From NCBI RefSeq assembly GCF_004025535.1, contig NZ_QJRG01000048.1, positions 188,933 to 252,932 of the forward strand: a stretch of 64,000 nucleotides of DNA, read 5' to 3'. Origin of the DNA: Pseudomonas alkylphenolica (GTDB taxonomy: Bacteria; Pseudomonadota; Gammaproteobacteria; Pseudomonadales; Pseudomonadaceae). The first letter of the stretch is position 1. Each line of letters begins with the position of its first letter. The notes under the pieces are model-generated. The model was not told the origin of the DNA and did no database searches. It worked only from the letters and a program-made list of their open reading frames with translations. Positions 35,361 to 42,851 of this stretch are shown here, one piece after another. The translations under genes were made by a program, and so were the position numbers.

Positions 35361-35395
35361 GTCTGCTGCCGTCAGGAATTTGTCATTTGCTGCCA
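35361..35395. promoter_or_regulatory. AraC-type operator, two 14-bp direct repeats at 21-bp spacing (site 1 of 3)
   Basis: GTCTGCTGCCGTCA (35361-35374) and GTCATTTGCTGCCA (35382-35395) are direct repeats with starts exactly 21 bp apart, two helical turns. This is the classic arrangement for an AraC dimer. They lie between the divergent DUF1302 and AraC genes. The same motif pair occurs at 39305 and 41264. Confidence 0.6.
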
Positions 35396-35448
35396 GCTAT
35401 CGAATTTCCCTGCCAACCTGAGGTAAAACTGCAGGGCGCCATCTGTTG

Positions 35449-35459
35449 AACAACAATAA
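35449..35459 (+). promoter_or_regulatory. Candidate Hfq/Crc motif before the AraC (35473) gene
   Basis: Overlapping AACAACAA and AACAATAA lie 14 bases before the ATG at 35473, in the ribosome-loading region. This suggests that the regulator itself is subject to catabolite repression. Confidence 0.5.
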
Positions 35460-35472
35460 AAAAGAATTGCCT

Positions 35473-36504
35473 ATGACTGCCTTGATCAGAACCACGTCGT
35501 TAACCGGCTTTCCCGCGTTGGTACGCGACCTGGGCGGCGACCCCGACGCGTTGCTGCGCCAGTTGCAGATCGACCCGAAAACGCTCGACAACAGCGGTGC
35601 GGTGATCCCCTACCGGGCGGTGATCAACCTCCTTGAACTGTGCGCCGAGCAATTAAAGTGCGTGGATTTCGGCCTGCGCCTGGCAGAGCGCCAGAGCATC
35701 ATGATTCTCGGGCCGATTGCGGTGGTTGCGCAGAACGCGCGTGATGTCGGTGAGGCGTTGAACGAGACCGTGCGTTTCCTGCACACCTACAGCCCTGGGG
35801 TGCTGGTGTACCTGGACAGCGAGATCGACCCGGGGCGCCACCACCTGATCTATGAGTTGCGCCTGCGCCCTGCCCCTCGCCAGACACAGATCATCGAGCT
35901 GTCGCTGGGGGTCATGTTCAAGGTGCTGCAGATGCTCTTCGGGCCGGGCTTTCGCCCGCACTCGGTACATTCGCGCACCGAGGCGCGCTTGCCGCAGGGC
36001 CGCTACCAGCGCTTTTTCGGGGCCCGCACCTACTTCGGCCAGGCGCAGAACGCGCTGGTACTGTTGCCCGAACACCTGAGCAAGCCGATCGACCAGCACA
36101 ACCGGCAACTGCACGACACCATGATGGATTACGTCAGCAGCCTGGACGCGGCGAACGCGATGGGGATTCACAATCAGGTCGAAGACGCCATCCGCCGCCT
36201 GCTGCCAACACAGCGCTGCGCCCTGCCGCTGATTGCCGAGCAGTTGGGCATGCGAGAGCGCTCGCTGCAACGGCGCCTGGCTGAACAGGACCAGGTGTAT
36301 GAGGACATGGTCGAAACGGTGAGGCGCGAACTGGCCGACCTCTACCTGAGCGAAGCGCAGATGCCCATGGCGCAAATCGCCGGCCTGCTCGGTTATGCCG
36401 AACAAAGTTCGTTCAACCGTGCCTGCCGGCGCTGGTATGGCACCTCGCCGCGACAGCGACGCAGCCAGTTGCGCGCCGCCGTCGCGATCACCACTCAGGC
36501 ATAG
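35473..36504 (+). CDS. AraC-family regulator, OruR/arabinose-binding-domain type
   Basis: This 343-aa protein starts at ATG 35473 (MTALIRTTSLTGFPALVRDLGGDPDALL), a start that matches the OruR-type N-terminal domain. The about 200-residue sensor is followed by the two helix-turn-helix motifs of AraC (LPLIAEQLGMRERSLQRRLAEQ, MAQIAGLLGYAEQSSFNRACRRWYGTSPRQRR). It is divergent from the DUF1302 operon and overlaps the Zn-ADH gene tail to tail by ten bases. Three matching tandem operators at its own promoter, at the cupin operon and at the sulfatase/DUF1254 promoter make it the probable master regulator of block 2. Confidence 0.9.
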   Translation: MTALIRTTSLTGFPALVRDLGGDPDALLRQLQIDPKTLDNSGAVIPYRAVINLLELCAEQLKCVDFGLRLAERQSIMILGPIAVVAQNARDVGEALNETVRFLHTYSPGVLVYLDSEIDPGRHHLIYELRLRPAPRQTQIIELSLGVMFKVLQMLFGPGFRPHSVHSRTEARLPQGRYQRFFGARTYFGQAQNALVLLPEHLSKPIDQHNRQLHDTMMDYVSSLDAANAMGIHNQVEDAIRRLLPTQRCALPLIAEQLGMRERSLQRRLAEQDQVYEDMVETVRRELADLYLSEAQMPMAQIAGLLGYAEQSSFNRACRRWYGTSPRQRRSQLRAAVAITTQA

Positions 36505-37574
36505 GTGAGCATGATCTTCGCGTGCTGGTCCGGCTGGGCCAGCGCATCAAAGGCTGCGCTGACCCCGTCCAGGGTTACCCGCCCGGTGATCATCGGCGCG
36601 CCATCGAGCGTGCCGTCGGCCAGTGCATACAGGGTTTGCGCGAACTCCTCGCCGGTGTAGCCGAAGGAGAAATGCACGTTCATTTCCTTACCGATGCCGA
36701 CCATCGGCTCGATACGGTCACTCTCCATGCACACCCCGACCACAATCAACCGTGTGCGCGGTGGCGCACTTTGCAGCACCTGCTGGATCAGCCCCGGTAC
36801 CCCGACGCACTCGAACACCACACACGGTCGCGGTTGCGGGCCGAGTCCCAGTAGCGCCATCGGCCCATTGATGTCATACCCTTCGGGCGCGGCCACCTGC
36901 AGCCACGAGGTGTAAGGTGACTGCTCCGCCGGGTTGACCACCACGTCCGCACCCATTTTCTCGGCCAACGCGCGGCGCCCGGCGCTAAAGTCCGCCGCCA
37001 CTACCGGGCCGATGCCGCGCGACTTCAGAATGGCGATCATCGCCAGACCGATCGGCCCGCAGCCGATCACCACCGGCACTTCACTGCCATCGAGCCGTGC
37101 CCGGTTGACAGCGTGGGCAGCCACGGTCAGTGGCTCGGTCAAGGCTGCGATGTCGGCCGGCAGGTCGCCGGGAACCGGCATCAACATTTGCTCGGCCAGC
37201 ACCATCTGCTCACCGTAACCGCCGGGGTAACGATTGGAGAAGCCAATGTGGTGGAACTGCTGCGGGGTAATCACAAAAGGCAACGAGCAGACACGGGTGC
37301 CGACCTTGAGTTTCTTGTCGCTACCGGGCCCGTGATCGAGGATTTCGGCGCAGTACTCATGACCGAACACCAGGTCCTGGCGGGTATCGAAGGCAATCGG
37401 GATGTTGCTGCGTTTGAAGTTGGCCAGCACATGCTCGCAATGGTGAAACATGTGCAGGTCCGAGCCGCAGATACCGCACGCCAGGGTTTTGACCAGCACT
37501 TCGCCCTGCCCGGGTTCCGGGCTTGCAATCGAATCAACCTGCAACTGTTGGTCACGCATGACAACGGCTTTCAT
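36495..37574 (-). CDS. Zinc-dependent medium-chain alcohol dehydrogenase
   Basis: This 359-aa MDR protein has catalytic zinc ligands in LACGICGSDLHMF (Cys) and VFGHEYCAEI (His, Glu) and the NAD-binding VVIGCGPIGLAMIAILKSRG. The four-Cys structural zinc lobe of classical ADHs is missing, as in several sorbitol- or threonine-dehydrogenase relatives. It is the last gene of the cupin/epimerase/ADH operon and overlaps the end of the AraC gene. It probably oxidises a secondary alcohol or polyol-like intermediate. The substrate is not predictable. Confidence 0.87.
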   Translation of the reverse strand: MKAVVMRDQQLQVDSIASPEPGQGEVLVKTLACGICGSDLHMFHHCEHVLANFKRSNIPIAFDTRQDLVFGHEYCAEILDHGPGSDKKLKVGTRVCSLPFVITPQQFHHIGFSNRYPGGYGEQMVLAEQMLMPVPGDLPADIAALTEPLTVAAHAVNRARLDGSEVPVVIGCGPIGLAMIAILKSRGIGPVVAADFSAGRRALAEKMGADVVVNPAEQSPYTSWLQVAAPEGYDINGPMALLGLGPQPRPCVVFECVGVPGLIQQVLQSAPPRTRLIVVGVCMESDRIEPMVGIGKEMNVHFSFGYTGEEFAQTLYALADGTLDGAPMITGRVTLDGVSAAFDALAQPDQHAKIMLTYA

Positions 37575-37626
37575 GGAGTATCTCCGAATTCAAGGGTGGG
37601 CCGCCTGAGCCGGCGGCGTGCAACTT

Positions 37627-38649
37627 TCAGTGCAACTGGCCGACTTCGCGCAGCCAGGCTTCGGAACGGCGCAGCCCTTCCTCCAGGCTGACCTTCGGCG
37701 CATAACCCAGCAGGCTGCGCGCCTTCTCGATGGAAATGCCGCCGGTGCGGGAGAACATGTACATGGTGTCCGGCGTGACCTCGTTGGCCCGCCCCAGCTT
37801 GCGGTTGAGGTACCAGAGGCCATGAGTAAGCGTGACCGCCAGCCACAACGGCAGGCTGCGCGGCGAACCGGACCGCCCAGCCCAGCGCCAGTGGTTACTG
37901 AAAAACTGCTGGCAACTCACCGACTGCGCGGCACTGATGTGGAAGATCTGCCCGCTGGCCTGGGCCAGGCCCGCCGCCAGCATCACACCGTCGAGCAGGT
38001 CGTCGATGTACACCGGCGTCCAGCGCCCTTTACCGCCATTGGGCAGAATCAGCGCCCCGGCCTTGGCCATTTTCAGCGGTTCGCTGAGCCAGGCGCGCGA
38101 ACCGGGACCATAGACATCCCCGGGCCTGACGATGGTGCAGTCGATCTCACCGGCCGCATGCGCTGCCAGCACCATGTGTTCGCTCGCGCCCTTGGCGACG
38201 CCATAGCGGTATTGCTCGCCGATCACCACGTCGCAACGCTCGGTGGCCTGCTCCGGGTATTGCCAGCCCAAGGCGGCAATCGAGGAAAACTGCACAAAGC
38301 GTTTGGCGCCGCTGCCGATGGCGACATCCAGGCAATTGCGCACGCCACGCACCGACACGTCGCGGTAAAGCTTCCAGGGCGCCGCCAGCGACACCACGGC
38401 CGCGGTGTTGATGAACAGCTCACAGCCGCGGGCATGTTCGGCCCACTGTTGTGGCCGGGTGAGGTCGCCGGCAACCACATTGTTGGCCGGGTCGGCGCGC
38501 AGGTCCATGCCCCGCACCTCGGCACCCAGCGCGCGGTAGCGGCGCGCCAGGGCCTGGCCAATAAAACCGCTGGCACCGGTAATGAAAACCGAACGCGGCA
38601 CGTCGGGCGTTTGCCCCTGTGCACCGGTCGGCATAGCGGGATGGCTCAT
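37627..38649 (-). CDS. Extended SDR, 3beta-hydroxysteroid dehydrogenase/NAD-dependent epimerase type
   Basis: This 340-aa protein starts at ATG 38649, after GGAGAGTGCTCG. The Rossmann motif SVFITGASGFIGQALARRY is near residue 20, DLT follows beta-3, and the active site is Ser in VQFSSIAALG with YGVAK. VRPGDVYGPGSRAW and IDDLLDGVMLAAG are typical of the 3beta-HSD/epimerase branch. The C-terminal region is fairly hydrophobic (LPLWLAVTLTHGLWYLNRKL), suggesting membrane association as in sterol dehydrogenases. It lies 52 bases upstream of the Zn-ADH gene. Oxidation of a hydroxyl on a bulky alicyclic substrate is a reasonable inference. Confidence 0.83.
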   Translation of the reverse strand: MSHPAMPTGAQGQTPDVPRSVFITGASGFIGQALARRYRALGAEVRGMDLRADPANNVVAGDLTRPQQWAEHARGCELFINTAAVVSLAAPWKLYRDVSVRGVRNCLDVAIGSGAKRFVQFSSIAALGWQYPEQATERCDVVIGEQYRYGVAKGASEHMVLAAHAAGEIDCTIVRPGDVYGPGSRAWLSEPLKMAKAGALILPNGGKGRWTPVYIDDLLDGVMLAAGLAQASGQIFHISAAQSVSCQQFFSNHWRWAGRSGSPRSLPLWLAVTLTHGLWYLNRKLGRANEVTPDTMYMFSRTGGISIEKARSLLGYAPKVSLEEGLRRSEAWLREVGQLH

Positions 38650-38677
38650 CGAGCACTCTCCAGTCACGGTCATGAAG

Positions 38678-38699
38678 GACGGGCGCGGTTGCGCCCGTC
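38678..38699 (-). other. Intercistronic hairpin between the cupin and SDR genes
   Basis: GACGGGCGC-GGTT-GCGCCCGTC is a 9-bp perfect stem with a tetraloop, just after the cupin stop codon. There is no T tract, so partial termination or mRNA protection is likely. Confidence 0.5.
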
Positions 38700-38707
38700 A
38701 ACGCAAG

Positions 38708-39226
38708 TCAGCCGATGGTGTAGCCGGCTTGCCCCGGGCGAATGTAGCGGGCCGGCTCCAGGCCACGCTCTTTCACCAGGCGGTCGATGATCTGGATAAT
38801 GTCGGTGGCGTCCATGACGTTGACGTAGTTGCCGTCTTGGTCGAAGTTGATGTTCGCGCCGTGAACCACCATGACGGTGTCGGTCGGTTCAGTGTTGTCT
38901 GCAGGTACGCTGAAGGTATGGATCGAGCCACCTGGCTCGTACAGGTAGCTACCGGCGGTCTGCGGCTGGTCCGGGTATTCGACGTAGTTCCACTTGCCGG
39001 AGAGCGTGAAGAAATGCACCGGGCCGGTGTGGTAGTGGCAAGGCAGGCGCACGCCGGGCTGGAAGATCACCCGCAGGGTCCAGATGCCCAGGTTCGGATC
39101 AAGGTACAGCGGCTGCACGTCGACGCCGGGGAAATGCGGCGCCATGGCGTCGCGGTAGATCGGCATCTCGTGGGTGTTGAGGGTCAGCAGTTCTTTATGG
39201 TCGAAAACCGGGGTGGGCATAGCCAT
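38708..39226 (-). CDS. Cupin dioxygenase of the 2,4'-dihydroxyacetophenone dioxygenase family
   Basis: This 172-aa protein starts at ATG 39226, after GAGGACAATAATA. A single cupin barrel is visible, with metal-ligand candidates in LPCHYHTGPVHFFTLSGKWNYVEYP and GSIHTF (two His, Glu-region, His). The family type member cleaves the C-C bond between a keto and a hydroxymethyl carbon using O2 and non-haem iron. With two alcohol dehydrogenases in the same operon, the likely logic is oxidation of a hydroxyl to a ketone followed by oxidative C-C cleavage. Acetylacetone-cleaving-type or regulatory cupins are alternatives. Confidence 0.78.
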   Translation of the reverse strand: MAMPTPVFDHKELLTLNTHEMPIYRDAMAPHFPGVDVQPLYLDPNLGIWTLRVIFQPGVRLPCHYHTGPVHFFTLSGKWNYVEYPDQPQTAGSYLYEPGGSIHTFSVPADNTEPTDTVMVVHGANINFDQDGNYVNVMDATDIIQIIDRLVKERGLEPARYIRPGQAGYTIG

Positions 39227-39233
39227 TATTATT
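39226..39233 (-). promoter_or_regulatory. Candidate Hfq/Crc motif at the cupin start
   Basis: On the minus strand AATAATAA directly abuts the ATG of the cupin gene, between GAGGA and the start. Position and sequence fit AAYAAYAA. Confidence 0.45.
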
Positions 39234-39304
39234 GTCCTCTTACAGGCGGTTTCGGGGTTGTGTGTCAACGCCTCCATACTGCGGTCGGGCTCGCCCGAGA
39301 AATT

Positions 39305-39339
39305 GACATTTGCCGCCACGGCTTTGTCATTTGCCGTCA
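39305..39339. promoter_or_regulatory. AraC-type operator, two 14-bp direct repeats at 21-bp spacing (site 2 of 3)
   Basis: GACATTTGCCGCCA (39305-39318) and GTCATTTGCCGTCA (39326-39339) are near-perfect direct repeats with starts 21 bp apart. They lie about 80 bases upstream of the cupin start. This is the strongest of the three copies. The rest of the 197-base gap shows nothing further. Confidence 0.65.
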
Positions 39340-39423
39340 GCGTATAACAACCACAAAAACGACAACGGCCCGCTGCGGCATAGCCGGCGGGCCGTTTTCA
39401 GGTCAAGCGGTCCCTCGCTGGTA

Positions 39424-40983
39424 TCAGCCGCCCTGCTCCTGATAGCGCATGAATTTTTCGAGCATCTGGTCCACGGTAAAACTGGCCGGCCGCTGGCGCG
39501 GCGGGAACGCCTTGAACGTGCCGAGGAACTGTTGCACGCGGATCATCGCCGGCAGTGCGACCACTGCCACCTTCTTGTCCCACCAGACGTTGTAACTGTT
39601 GGAGTCGGTGTCGGCGCGCTCGTAAGGATCGCGGCGCAGGTTGAACACCTTGGGAATGCGCAGCTGTACGAACGGATCACGCCAGACATCAAAGCGTTGC
39701 GCGCGCTGTTCGGCAAACACCACCTTCCAGTCGCCATCGCGCATGCCCAGCAACTGGCCGTCGTCACTGAAGTAGTAGAAATCCTTGCGCGGCCCGCTTG
39801 GCGCCTGGCCGGTCAGATACGGCAGGAAGTTGTAGCCGTCCAGGTGCACCTTGAACGACTTGTCACCTGCCTGGTAACCATTGAGCAACCGCTCTTTCAC
39901 ATCAGGTACACCAGCTGCCGCCATCAAGGTAGGTACCCAGTCCTGGCTGGACATGATGTCGTTGGACACCTTCATCGCCTTGAAATGACCGGGCCAGCGC
40001 ACAATCGCCGGCACGCGGAAGCCGCCTTCCCAGTTGGTGTTCTTCTCACCCCGGAACGGCGTGATGCCGGCGTCCGGCCATTGGTTGAAGTGCACGCCGT
40101 TGTCGGTGGTGTACAACACGATCGTGTTGTCAGCGATCCCGAGGTCATCGAGTTGCTTGAGCAGCTGCCCGACATGCCCGTCGTGTTCGACCATGCCGTC
40201 GTTGTAGAAGCCCTGCCCGGATTTGCCCACGACCTTGTCACTGAGGTGGGTGTAGTAATGCATGCGGCTCGAGTTGAACCAGACAAAGAACGGCTTGTCG
40301 GCCTTGGCCGCCTTGTCGATGAAGTTCATCGAGGCCTGGAGGAACTCTTCATCGATGGTTTCCATGCGCTTGCTGTTCAGTGCACCGAGGTCTTCGATCT
40401 TGCCGTCGGCCAGGCTGTGAATAACCCCGCGCGGGCGAATCAGCTTGTCGATGGCCGGGTCACGGGTCCAGTCGGGGTCTTCCGGGCCCTCTTCGGCATT
40501 GAGGTGATAGAGGTTGCCGAAGAACTCGTCAAAGCCATGGTTGGTCGGCAGAAACTCGTCGCGATCGCCCAGGTGGTTCTTGCCGAACTGCCCCGTGGCA
40601 TAGCCCAGCGGCTTGAGCAATTCGGCCAGCGTCGGGTCCTGCTTCTGGATGCCTACCGGGGCACCGGGCACGCCGACCTTGGTCAGGCCGGTACGCACCG
40701 GATGCTGGCCGGTGATGAACGCGGCGCGGCCGGCAGTGCAGCTCTGCTCACCGTAGTAGTCGGTGAACATCGTCCCTTCCTGCGCCAGGCGGTCGATGTT
40801 GGGGGTCTGGTAGCCCATGATGCCGTGGCTGTAATGACTGATATTGGTGATGCCGATATCGTCACCGAAGATCACCAGGATATTGGGTTTGTCTGCAGCC
40901 AGCAGCAGCGTCGGCATGCTGGCCAGGCCCAGTGTCAATGCGGCGGCTGCGCACCTGCGCAGGAGTCGAGTGGCAACGTTCAT
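39424..40983 (-). CDS. Type I (formylglycine) sulfatase, exported (second copy)
   Basis: This 519-aa protein starts at ATG 40983, after AAGGAATAACAATA. A signal peptide (ALTLGLASMPTLLLAA) is followed by NILVIFGDDIG. The maturation motif C-T-A-G-R starts at Cys82. KNHLGDRDEF, TTDNGVHFNQ and RGEKNTNWEGGFRVP are further active-site segments, matching the first sulfatase nearly position by position. The C-terminal half (FDVWRDPFVQLRIPKVFNLRRDPYERADTD) is typical of this arylsulfatase subgroup. It follows the 47-aa small-peptide gene in an operon. Two sulfatases at the edges of one regulon suggest a substrate with a sulfate ester, or use of several sulfate esters. Confidence 0.92.
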   Translation of the reverse strand: MNVATRLLRRCAAAALTLGLASMPTLLLAADKPNILVIFGDDIGITNISHYSHGIMGYQTPNIDRLAQEGTMFTDYYGEQSCTAGRAAFITGQHPVRTGLTKVGVPGAPVGIQKQDPTLAELLKPLGYATGQFGKNHLGDRDEFLPTNHGFDEFFGNLYHLNAEEGPEDPDWTRDPAIDKLIRPRGVIHSLADGKIEDLGALNSKRMETIDEEFLQASMNFIDKAAKADKPFFVWFNSSRMHYYTHLSDKVVGKSGQGFYNDGMVEHDGHVGQLLKQLDDLGIADNTIVLYTTDNGVHFNQWPDAGITPFRGEKNTNWEGGFRVPAIVRWPGHFKAMKVSNDIMSSQDWVPTLMAAAGVPDVKERLLNGYQAGDKSFKVHLDGYNFLPYLTGQAPSGPRKDFYYFSDDGQLLGMRDGDWKVVFAEQRAQRFDVWRDPFVQLRIPKVFNLRRDPYERADTDSNSYNVWWDKKVAVVALPAMIRVQQFLGTFKAFPPRQRPASFTVDQMLEKFMRYQEQGG

Positions 40984-40993
40984 TATTGTTATT
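40983..40993 (-). promoter_or_regulatory. Candidate Hfq/Crc motif before the second sulfatase gene
   Basis: On the minus strand AATAACAA and AACAATAA overlap between AAGGA and the ATG at 40983. A bound Hfq/Crc complex would cover the start codon. Confidence 0.5.
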
Positions 40994-41035
40994 CCTTGAT
41001 GGACACGAGCGACCTCGGGCATCCGGCGGACGCCC

Positions 41036-41179
41036 TCAGAAATGCTTGAAGATGTCGCCGTAACTGGCAGGTTTCATCGCCGTGACCAGAGTCGCGCGGG
41101 ATGCGCCGGACACCGGGACAATGCTGGCGGCGCCCACCAGCATGGCAACGCCCAGCCCGATGATGAGCAGTGCTCGCAT
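41036..41179 (-). CDS. Small 47-residue membrane/exported peptide upstream of the sulfatase
   Basis: The ATG at 41179 follows an excellent GGGAGG (spacer TTCAC). The peptide starts MRALLIIGLGVAMLVGAASI, continues with a Pro/Ser/Ala-rich stretch and ends in SYGDIFKHF. One hydrophobic helix at residues 3-20 could be a membrane anchor or signal peptide. It is the first gene of the operon with the sulfatase (52-base gap) and lies downstream of the AraC-type operator at 41264. I do not recognise the family. A partner or stabiliser of the sulfatase or DUF1254 protein is possible. Confidence 0.6.
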   Translation of the reverse strand: MRALLIIGLGVAMLVGAASIVPVSGASRATLVTAMKPASYGDIFKHF

Positions 41180-41217
41180 GTGAACCTCCCACATTCGGCT
41201 AAACGCCGGTTGCAGTG

Positions 41218-41225
41218 TTGTTATT
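41218..41225 (-). promoter_or_regulatory. Candidate Hfq/Crc motif in the leader of the small-peptide gene
   Basis: On the minus strand AATAACAA lies about 38 bases upstream of the ATG at 41179. It is farther from the start than the other copies, so it is less certain. Confidence 0.35.
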
Positions 41226-41263
41226 CGGGTTCACAGTCTTGGCCAGGTACAGCGGAATTTATT

Positions 41264-41298
41264 GGCTTTTGACGTCATGCTTTTCTCATTTCACGTCA
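41264..41298. promoter_or_regulatory. AraC-type operator, two 14-bp direct repeats at 21-bp spacing (site 3 of 3)
   Basis: GGCTTTTGACGTCA (41264-41277) and CTCATTTCACGTCA (41285-41298) each match GTCATTTGCCGTCA at 11 of 14 positions, and their starts are again exactly 21 bp apart. They lie in the 219-base divergent gap between the small-peptide/sulfatase operon and the DUF1254 gene. Confidence 0.52.
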
Positions 41299-41398
41299 AC
41301 CGAAAATATGCCTTACCCCTGGCTTTACGGGCCTTTACTTCAAGTGAAATCCGGTGGTAACTAAAAAAAAAGCACTGCGCCTGCCATCAGGAGATTTC

Positions 41399-42694
41399 AT
41401 GAAGAAACGTATGTTTGCCTTGTCCTTGCTCACCCTGGCCCTGCCCGCGTTTGCCCAACTGCCCGACACTCTGGCCACCGATGCCTATACCTACGGCTAC
41501 TCCATCGATGAGGCCTACAAATTCTTCTACGAAACGGCGGTCAAGACCGACACACCGCTCAACCGTTTCCAGAACATCCGTCACCTGGCCGACGACACCT
41601 ATACCGATCACCCAAGTATCAACAACGACACCCTGCACCTGATGGGCTGGCTCGATGTCGCTGCGGAACCGGTGATCGTCAGTGTGCCGGACATGGACAA
41701 GGGCCGTTACTGGATCCTGCACACCATGGACATGGGCCACTACACCACCTCCATGATCGGCTCGCGCACTCGGGGCAACAAAGGCGGGCATTTCATGTTC
41801 GCCGCGCAGGACTGGAAAGGTGAAGTACCTGCCAGTGTCGACGAAGTGATCCGCGTCGACTCCAACCTGGTCAAGCTGATGGGTCGGATCATGGCCACCG
41901 GGCCTGATGACGAGAAAACTGCGCTGAACTACATGGACGACTGGAACGTGCGCACGCTGTCGGCGTACCTGGGCGTGCCCGGTCCGAAAGCCAGGCAGCG
42001 CACCTACCCGGATCCTGCAAAAACCAACTGGCTGCAACGAGTCAACTTCGTCCTGTGTGACGGCAGCATGGGCAAGGCCGACAAGCAATGGCTGGATCAA
42101 TACACGGCGATGGGCCTGGCGCCGTGCAAACAAGACTTCAGCAAAGACCAGCTCGCCGCTGCGAAAAAAGGCGAAGAGCTGGGCATGAAGCACCTCAAGG
42201 AACTGGCACCGACGTTGAAGAATGCCGGCCAGCTGCTCGGTACCCGTGCGCAGCTGGGCGACGGTCCGCGTGATCTGTTCGCCGAAGGAACCTACCTGGG
42301 TCAATGGGGCCTGCCACCGGACGAAACCATCTACCTGCAGGCGGTAAAAGGCAGCGATGGCAAAGCCATCAACGGTGCCAACGGCAAGACCTACCGCATG
42401 CACTTCAAGGCGCCGGAGGTCAGCGAGTTCTGGTCGTTCACCGTGTACGGCACCGACAACCGCTTCATGGCGCACAACACCCTCAACCGTCACAGCCGCG
42501 GTGACCGCACCCTGAAGCCCGATGCCGACGGCAACTACACCATCGAACTGGCCGCCAAAGGCGATGCCAGCAACGCCAACTACCTGCCGATCCCGGAGAA
42601 GGACGTGTACATCATCCTGAGGATGTACGGCGCCAGCAAAGACGTGCAGGCCGGTGGTTACGCGTTTCCTGCCGTCGAGGTTGTCTCCCCCTGA
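41399..42694 (+). CDS. DUF1254/DUF1214 domain protein, exported (second copy)
   Basis: This 431-aa protein starts at ATG 41399, after CAGGAGATTTC. A signal peptide (MKKRMFALSLLTLALPAFA) is followed by the DUF1254 part (DAYTYGYSIDEAYKFFYETAV, VPDMDKGRYWILHTMDMGHYTTSMIG). The DUF1214 part is FWSFTVYGTDNRFMAHNTLNRHSRGDRT. Compared with the first copy it is about 55 residues shorter. The family has no established reaction. It is divergent from the sulfatase operon across a shared AraC-type operator and is followed by an outer-membrane protein gene. Confidence 0.85.
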   Translation: MKKRMFALSLLTLALPAFAQLPDTLATDAYTYGYSIDEAYKFFYETAVKTDTPLNRFQNIRHLADDTYTDHPSINNDTLHLMGWLDVAAEPVIVSVPDMDKGRYWILHTMDMGHYTTSMIGSRTRGNKGGHFMFAAQDWKGEVPASVDEVIRVDSNLVKLMGRIMATGPDDEKTALNYMDDWNVRTLSAYLGVPGPKARQRTYPDPAKTNWLQRVNFVLCDGSMGKADKQWLDQYTAMGLAPCKQDFSKDQLAAAKKGEELGMKHLKELAPTLKNAGQLLGTRAQLGDGPRDLFAEGTYLGQWGLPPDETIYLQAVKGSDGKAINGANGKTYRMHFKAPEVSEFWSFTVYGTDNRFMAHNTLNRHSRGDRTLKPDADGNYTIELAAKGDASNANYLPIPEKDVYIILRMYGASKDVQAGGYAFPAVEVVSP

Positions 42695-42851
42695 TGTGCA
42701 GCGCAATCCCCTCGCAGGTGCTGCAAAGAGGAACGCCGGCGCGCCGGCCAGTGCACAGGCGACGCAATCTCGTCTGTGCCGCAAACGTCGACTAGTCTTG
42801 GTCTGGCTTGAGCGTTGCGCCCGCCCTCATTGTCGCCAAGGAGTCACGCCG

